A stretch of DNA of 64,000 nucleotides from Aquimarina sp040786285 (GTDB lineage Bacteria; Bacteroidota; Bacteroidia; Flavobacteriales; Flavobacteriaceae). Under the pieces are notes generated by a model that saw only the letters and a program-made list of their open reading frames with translations, had not been told where the DNA came from and made no database searches. This document shows, in pieces, positions 59,452-64,000 of this stretch. The position numbers were made by a program, and so were the translations under genes. Position 1 is the stretch's first letter. Each line of letters opens with the position of its first letter. Where the stretch lies: NCBI RefSeq assembly GCF_040786285.1, contig NZ_JBFMKQ010000001.1, positions 1,302,001 through 1,366,000 on the forward strand, in the 5' to 3' direction.

Positions 59452-60435
59452 ATGGGGAAGATTCTATCATTCATAGTACTGTATTTGATTTGTAATACTG
59501 CAGCTATAGCAAGTGATAATGTGTCTTGGATTTTCTCTTCAGAAACTAGTATTATATTTCCCAAAGCCGAGATTCTTAATGAATATACTGCTCGAATTCC
59601 TTTTAAACTTGTCGATCACTTAATTGTTGTAGAGGCCGAACTGCATGATAAAAAAGGGAGTTTCATAATTGATACGGGATCAGAAACATTGATGTTAAAC
59701 GAAGTGCATTTTCCGCAAAGAGATCATTTTTTTACCAAAAGAAAGCAAACCTCGGGTGTTATAGCCGTGATGGACGATACATTTGAGCAACATGTAAAAG
59801 AATTTATATTACGAAATTTTAATCTGAAAAATCAAATTTCAGATATCGTTGATTTATCCCATATCGAGAAGGCAAAAAAAATGCACTTGTTGGGAATTAT
59901 AGGATATAGTGTTTTAAGAGACTATGAAGTATTTGTAGATATGCATCTAAATCAAATTACTTTAACCAAGGTTGATAGATTTGGAGTTAAGTTAGACCAG
60001 AATGTCTATGCTGAAAAAATTATAGATAGTGTTGATTTTAGATTGAAAACCCACACGATTGTTATAGAAGGGTATATTGGAGATCAACACGTAAAATTTG
60101 GATTAGATACTGCCGCCGAGTTTAATCAAATAAATAAAAAACTAAGAAAAAAAACACTCAAATACTTTTATCCAAAGAAACGATTGGTATTATTAGGAGC
60201 TAGTAATAACAAGATCGAAGTTATGGCAGGAAAATTGTATCGTGTAAGACTAAGTGAAACAGTTTATTTTGGACCTATGAATACAATATTGACCAATTTA
60301 AATAAGATGAATGAAGCTTTTGGGACTGATTTGGATGGTGTTTTGGGATACGAATTTTTTCGACAAAAAAGAACAATTATCAATTATCAAAAAGAAAAGC
60401 TTTACTTTGTAGATTACCCAATATTACGAAATTGA
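59452..60435 (+). CDS. Exported aspartic-protease-like (retropepsin fold) protein
   Basis: A 327-residue protein with a signal peptide (about 1-21). It has two related aspartic-protease-type domains: IDTGSETLML near residue 76 has the catalytic DTGS, and KFGLDTAAEFNQI near 216 is the second with DTA. Each has a later hydrophobic-Gly flap-end motif (LLGIIGYSVLRD and DLDGVLGYEFFRQ). The fold is that of bacterial single-chain aspartyl proteases; activity is not certain because the second motif lacks Gly. Overlaps the next gene by four bases. Confidence 0.75.
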   Translation: MGKILSFIVLYLICNTAAIASDNVSWIFSSETSIIFPKAEILNEYTARIPFKLVDHLIVVEAELHDKKGSFIIDTGSETLMLNEVHFPQRDHFFTKRKQTSGVIAVMDDTFEQHVKEFILRNFNLKNQISDIVDLSHIEKAKKMHLLGIIGYSVLRDYEVFVDMHLNQITLTKVDRFGVKLDQNVYAEKIIDSVDFRLKTHTIVIEGYIGDQHVKFGLDTAAEFNQINKKLRKKTLKYFYPKKRLVLLGASNNKIEVMAGKLYRVRLSETVYFGPMNTILTNLNKMNEAFGTDLDGVLGYEFFRQKRTIINYQKEKLYFVDYPILRN

Positions 60436-61397
60436 GTAGAACAATACTATATAGCTTTATTTTTGTACTTGCTTTTGCAAGCAGTCATTCTTTTGCTCAA
60501 ACCGAACCTTTTAAAGGATATAGAATAGAAGGCGATGAGCTAATCTTTACCTTTGATAAGAGAGACTATAAAATTGCCACTGCAGATAAGTTTAGGAATG
60601 TATTTGATTTTGAGGATCTGGATATAAAAAGAGTGGTAGTTGCCGGGGAGTTTAATAATTGGTCAAAGAATAACTGGAATATGACCAAGATTGATGAGAA
60701 CCGATATGAATTGAGAAAAAAACTAAGTGATTTTACCGATGAGTTCTCCTGGGAATTTAAATTTGTGATCAACAATGCCTATTGGGCAGAACCTGCCAAA
60801 GAATATAGTAATGCTGTTAGAGCTTTTAAGAACGGACATGCATTACCCGCCTATAATCTAAAAATGTATATGGCTTATCCCGACAAAGAAGGCAATATTA
60901 CTTTTACACTTAATGGCCATACTAAGGCAAGAAAAGTAGTGCTAAGTGGTAGTTTTAATAAATGGAATGAAAATCTATTTAGAATGACCAAGGCCGAAGA
61001 TTGTTGGACAATAACTCTAAAGATAAAACCGGGAGAATACGAATATAAATTTATTGTCGATGGGGATTGGATTGAAGATCCTGATAACCCTTTAAAAAAG
61101 AGAAACGAATTTAACGAATATAACTCCTTTATAGATATTAAAGCTCCTAAAGAGTTTATACTTAATGGTAATTTAGAGGCACAAGAAGTAATTCTAACGG
61201 GGTCATTTAATAATTGGTCAGAGAATGAGTGTAAAATGACCAAAACCAAAAGCGGCTGGGTAGATACCCTTATGCTTTCTGGAGGGAAATATCATTATAA
61301 GTACATCGTAGATAACAAATGGATACTGGATCCCGATAATACCGTAAAAGAGTATGACGGCAAAGGAAATGTGAATTCTGTTTGTATTGTGAAATAG
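60432..61397 (+). CDS. Exported protein with three glycogen-binding-like (CBM48/E-set) domains
   Basis: A 321-residue protein with a signal peptide (ending SFAQ, about 23) and three similar domains at about 45-135, 150-235 and 240-321. Each starts VxxxGxFNxW with a later MTK and ends with YxYKFxVDxxWxxDP. This is the AMPK/isoamylase-type early-set domain that binds alpha-glucans. There is no catalytic domain. The start is a TTG at 60432 overlapping the previous stop; no ATG precedes the first domain. Confidence 0.78.
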   Translation: MSRTILYSFIFVLAFASSHSFAQTEPFKGYRIEGDELIFTFDKRDYKIATADKFRNVFDFEDLDIKRVVVAGEFNNWSKNNWNMTKIDENRYELRKKLSDFTDEFSWEFKFVINNAYWAEPAKEYSNAVRAFKNGHALPAYNLKMYMAYPDKEGNITFTLNGHTKARKVVLSGSFNKWNENLFRMTKAEDCWTITLKIKPGEYEYKFIVDGDWIEDPDNPLKKRNEFNEYNSFIDIKAPKEFILNGNLEAQEVILTGSFNNWSENECKMTKTKSGWVDTLMLSGGKYHYKYIVDNKWILDPDNTVKEYDGKGNVNSVCIVK

Positions 61398-61403
61398 TGT
61401 AAT

Positions 61404-62405
61404 TTACCCTCCTATTGTAATCATACTTCGATTATTATGACCATCTATTTTTTTGAATTTGTCTATAGTATCCATCCCACTACGAATTTTAAATTTAGAC
61501 TGAATAGTTTTTTGAATGATAGGGGATATGGGTTTTCCTTCTCTAAGTGGTGTTAGTAAATCTGATTCTTTTGAAGAAAATAAACAATTTTTGATTTGCC
61601 CATTTGCAGTAAGACGAATTCTATTACAGCCATCGCAAAAAGGATTAGTCACCGAGCTTATGATGGCAAATGTACCTTGATATCCTTTTATTTGATAACT
61701 TTTGGTAGTATCATTAGGAGCATCTTTTAGTTTTATGATTTCATTTTTTTTGAAGTTTGAATTCACTTCGGAAAGGATTTCTTTTAGCGAAACCAGTTTA
61801 TCCATATTCCATTGGTTACCATCAAAAGGCATAAATTCTATAAACCTTACATGCAAGGGTAGGTTTTTACTTAAATTAATAAAATCAATAATCTCATTAT
61901 CATTGAAGCCCTTCATTAAAACACAATTTACCTTTACATGAAACCCTTCTTTCACCAGCAGCAGAATGTTTTGGTACACTTTATCAAAATAATTTCTTCT
62001 TGTGATTTCTTTATTTTTCGTAGCATCCAGGGAATCTAGGCTTACATTCAGGGTTTTGATGCCACATTTCTTAAAAAGATCGATAAACTTATCTACGATA
62101 ACACCATTAGTGGTTAAGGTAAGTTGTATCGGTAGCGAAGCGAGTTTTTCTATAATCTGAGCGGCATCTTTACGGATTAATGGTTCGCCGCCTGTTAAGC
62201 GAATTTTTGTAACACCATGATCCACAAATTCTTTGGCGATAGTGTAGATCTCTTCATAGGTCATGATATGTGCCTTGGGAGATAGCTGAATCCCATCTGC
62301 CGGCATGCAATACGTGCAGCGAAGATTACAACGTTCTGTAAGCGAAATACGAAGATAATTGTGTTTTCTGCCAAATGTATCTGTAAGTATGTTGGATTTA
62401 GTCAT
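61404..62405 (-). CDS. moaA: GTP 3',8-cyclase MoaA
   Basis: A 333-residue radical SAM enzyme for the first step of molybdenum cofactor synthesis. The N-terminal cluster motif is CNLRCTYC (about 26-33), and LTGGEPLIR binds SAM. The C-terminal cluster is in NPFCDGCNRIRLTANGQIKNCL. The C-terminal Gly-Gly, needed for activity, is present (MITIGG). It overlaps moaCB by eight bases. Confidence 0.96.
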   Translation of the reverse strand: MTKSNILTDTFGRKHNYLRISLTERCNLRCTYCMPADGIQLSPKAHIMTYEEIYTIAKEFVDHGVTKIRLTGGEPLIRKDAAQIIEKLASLPIQLTLTTNGVIVDKFIDLFKKCGIKTLNVSLDSLDATKNKEITRRNYFDKVYQNILLLVKEGFHVKVNCVLMKGFNDNEIIDFINLSKNLPLHVRFIEFMPFDGNQWNMDKLVSLKEILSEVNSNFKKNEIIKLKDAPNDTTKSYQIKGYQGTFAIISSVTNPFCDGCNRIRLTANGQIKNCLFSSKESDLLTPLREGKPISPIIQKTIQSKFKIRSGMDTIDKFKKIDGHNNRSMITIGG

Positions 62406-63309
62406 GTCTCGCTCCTTTTAAAATTCTAAATACATGCAGTACTTCAGGAAAAATAGCTTCCATCGATTCTTTGGCTCCGTTGGTAGATCCGGGGAGTGCC
62501 ATTACTAAAGTATTTTTGATCGTTCCCACTACACTTCTGGATAACATGGCATAGGGCATACGATCCTGGCCATATTTGCGAATTGCTTCTTCGATACCGG
62601 GTATTGTTCTGTCTAAAAGAGGTTTTATAGCTTCCGGAGTTACATCACGTTTTGATAAGCCTGTACCTCCGGTGTAAATGATCAAATCGGCTCCTTGTTC
62701 TTGATACTGCTTCGCTTTTTCCTGAATGATTTCTACTTCATCAGGAATAATGATGTAATCCAAAATGCCTACTTCGCAGTTTTCTAATTTTGCAATAATG
62801 GCTTTTCCTGCTTTATCTTCTTTTTTCCCTTCAGAAATAGTATCAGAACATACAATAACAGCTGCCTGAAGGTCTCTTCTAAATTTATCTTTATAGTCTG
62901 ATTTCCCCCCTTTTTTCTCAAGTAATTTAATATGATGAATCTCTACCCCTTTGTCAATGGGTTTAAGCATATCATACATATTTAAGGCCACTACACTTGC
63001 ACCATGCATAGCTTCGACTTCTACACCGGTTTTATATATCGTTTTTATGGTCACCAATACTGTAATATCTAAACCTTCAATTTTATAATCAATACCTGTA
63101 TATTCGATAGGTAAAGGGTGGCAATCTGGTAACAAGTCGGGTGTTTTTTTTACACCAAGTAGTCCGGCTGCTTTACTCATTGCAAATACATCTCCTTTGG
63201 GTACAGTTCCTTTTTGTATGGCATCGATAGTTTCGGGTTTGCTTACTTTTACCACTGCTTGTGCAGTGGCTACTCTTAGTGTAGATGCTTTATGTGTGAT
63301 GTCTACCAT
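62398..63309 (-). CDS. moaCB: Fused MoaC-MoaB molybdenum cofactor protein
   Basis: A 303-residue fusion. Residues 1-150 are MoaC (cyclic pyranopterin monophosphate synthase: MVDITHKASTLRVATA, then LLPDCHPLPI, then GVEVEAMHGASV). Residues 155-303 are MoaB/MogA (VIVCSDTISEG, then IYTGGTGLSKRDVTPEA, then ALPGSTNGAKESM), which adenylates molybdopterin. The fusion is known in Bacteroidota. It provides cofactor for NapA. Confidence 0.95.
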   Translation of the reverse strand: MVDITHKASTLRVATAQAVVKVSKPETIDAIQKGTVPKGDVFAMSKAAGLLGVKKTPDLLPDCHPLPIEYTGIDYKIEGLDITVLVTIKTIYKTGVEVEAMHGASVVALNMYDMLKPIDKGVEIHHIKLLEKKGGKSDYKDKFRRDLQAAVIVCSDTISEGKKEDKAGKAIIAKLENCEVGILDYIIIPDEVEIIQEKAKQYQEQGADLIIYTGGTGLSKRDVTPEAIKPLLDRTIPGIEEAIRKYGQDRMPYAMLSRSVVGTIKNTLVMALPGSTNGAKESMEAIFPEVLHVFRILKGARHD

Positions 63310-63342
63310 GTATTTTAAATAACATTTATTTATATTTCTATG

Positions 63343-63422
63343 TTGTCATCCCAGTGAAGACTGGGATCCATAGTACATATATCATATTCGTTTTGGATTC
63401 CAGCCTACGCCGGAATGACAAA
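63343..63422. repeat. 80-base imperfect inverted repeat (TGTCATCCC type)
   Basis: The arms TTGTCATCCCAGTGAAGACT (from 63343) and CGCCGGAATGACAA (ending 63422) pair over about 28 positions, 21 of them matching. It is of the dispersed TGTCATCCC/GGAATGACA type common between genes in many bacteria. It lies in the moaE-moaCB gap. Confidence 0.7.
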
Positions 63423-63433
63423 TTGGTATTTTC

Positions 63434-63877
63434 TTAACTATTTTGTTTCCATTGATGCGTTTGATCTTCGAAAACTTCTTTTCCAAAAACAGGAACGTCT
63501 GCTTTGATCGCTTCTACAACATATTCTAATGCTTCAAAAACTACCTTTCTTCTTGGGGATGACACAAAAACAAACAGGCAAATTTCTCCAGCATTTACTC
63601 TTCCTAAACTATGATAAATATGCATACAAGTAAGGTCAAATTTATCGAATGTAGCTTCTCTGATTTCATGAAACTTTTGATTCGCCATTTCTTCATAAGC
63701 GGTATAATCGATTGCGGTAATAATTTTACCATCAATCTCATCGGCACGTACTTGACCTAAAAAGATATTATGAGCTCCAATACTAGTTTTAGTTTGATGC
63801 TTTGCAATAGATTCACCAATAAATTCTGATGAAATGGCACCTTGTTTAAATACGTTTTTTGGTTTCTTTTTTTCCAT
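63434..63877 (-). CDS. moaE: Molybdopterin synthase large subunit MoaE
   Basis: A 147-residue protein that, with MoaD, adds two sulfurs to the pyranopterin. Conserved segments are GAHNIFLGQVRADEIDGK, YHSLGRVNAGEICLFVFVSS and RRKVVFEALEYVVEAIKADVPVFGKE. The Lys pair near 120-128 fits the active site. Nine bases after the rhodanese-ended gene. Confidence 0.94.
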   Translation of the reverse strand: MEKKKPKNVFKQGAISSEFIGESIAKHQTKTSIGAHNIFLGQVRADEIDGKIITAIDYTAYEEMANQKFHEIREATFDKFDLTCMHIYHSLGRVNAGEICLFVFVSSPRRKVVFEALEYVVEAIKADVPVFGKEVFEDQTHQWKQNS

Positions 63878-63886
63878 ATATAAATT

Positions 63887-64000
63887 CTAAACTTCTTTTA
63901 ACATTTGGTATTCAGAAATTGCAACAGCTCCTCCTTTTACATGTGATACATTTTCAAACCCATTGGCTAAAAGAATTTCTACCGCTTTTTTACTTCGAAT
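63887..64000 (-). CDS. C-terminal fragment of a rhodanese-ended protein, probably MoeB/MoeZ-like
   Basis: Only the last 37 residues are in the window. They read SKKAVEILLANGFENVSHVK and then GGAVAISEY, the final helix and strand of a rhodanese domain. Upstream of moaE this is most likely the end of a MoeB/ThiF-type adenylyltransferase with a rhodanese tail, which activates MoaD. The call rests on context because the catalytic part is outside. Confidence 0.6.
   Translation of the reverse strand: MRSKKAVEILLANGFENVSHVKGGAVAISEYQMLKEV

Overview
The window looks like a chromosome segment of a marine-type Flavobacteriaceae (Bacteroidota). The signs are low GC, promoters of the Bacteroidota TAnnTTTG type, a fused CcoNO cytochrome oxidase, a FixH/CcoH-like protein, a fused MoaC-MoaB protein, two-gene YeeE transporters and many short signal peptides ending in Phe/Ala-Ala-Gln. 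No rRNA, tRNA, CRISPR array, prophage or insertion sequence was seen.

Layout. 1-2650: an acylphosphatase fragment, then a minus operon of a bactofilin-like membrane protein, an alpha/beta hydrolase and a phosphoribosyltransferase. 2820-7970: a flavoredoxin / M20 peptidase / P-loop operon, two small envelope genes, an outer-membrane barrel and a DUF2267 protein. 8100-15470: universal stress protein (USP), deoD, deoC, thioredoxin, a DUF3298-type lipoprotein, a ClbS/DinB-like protein, cbpM-cbpA-TerB, and a site-2 protease with CBS domains. 15640-18270: a PAS-PAS histidine kinase followed by a response regulator whose output is a whole Crp/Fnr module. 18350-20700: USP and hemN. 20720-26940: the cbb3 oxidase operon (ccoS-NO-Q-P-G-fixH-dsbD2). 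27040-34930: nitrate respiration (porin, napD, napA, tetraheme NapB, tetraheme cytochrome, Fe-S protein, NrfD). 35060-38200: a 50-residue membrane protein, a PdxH-like flavoprotein and the ccoI copper ATPase. 38320-44600: seven USP genes in a row. 44610-51525: an unknown protein, an ATP-cone/Mrr-type nuclease, a beta-CASP nuclease, Hsp20 flanked by two paralogous coiled-coil genes, a second copy of the small envelope pair, and a D-lactate dehydrogenase. 51514-56219: a sulfane-sulfur locus (split YeeE, methyltransferase, persulfide dioxygenase-rhodanese, TauE) with its own Crp/Fnr regulator. 56216-61397: patatin, cardiolipin synthase, USP, an aspartic-protease-like protein and a three-domain glycogen-binding-like protein. 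61404-64000: molybdenum cofactor genes moaA, moaCB, moaE and a rhodanese-ended fragment.

How it works together. The unifying feature is regulatory. Eighteen intergenic palindromes TGA-N6-TCA (the Crp/Fnr/FixK core) lie 48-73 bases before start codons. In 17 of 18 a TAnnTT box starts exactly 23 bases after the palindrome, which would place the activator at about -41.5. The sites precede the USPs, Hsp20, cbb3, ccoI, the nitrate porin, the protease, the chaperone operon and several unknown genes. The window therefore reads as a low-oxygen respiration and survival regulon, comparable in gene content to the FixK2 regulon of alphaproteobacteria and the DosR regulon of mycobacteria. The kinase and REC-Crp protein in its middle are candidate controllers. 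A second Crp/Fnr protein, with clustered cysteines, sits beside sulfur genes preceded by a different palindrome, GTAAC-N4-GTTAC. It is itself at the end of an operon that starts with a TGA-N6-TCA promoter, which suggests a cascade.
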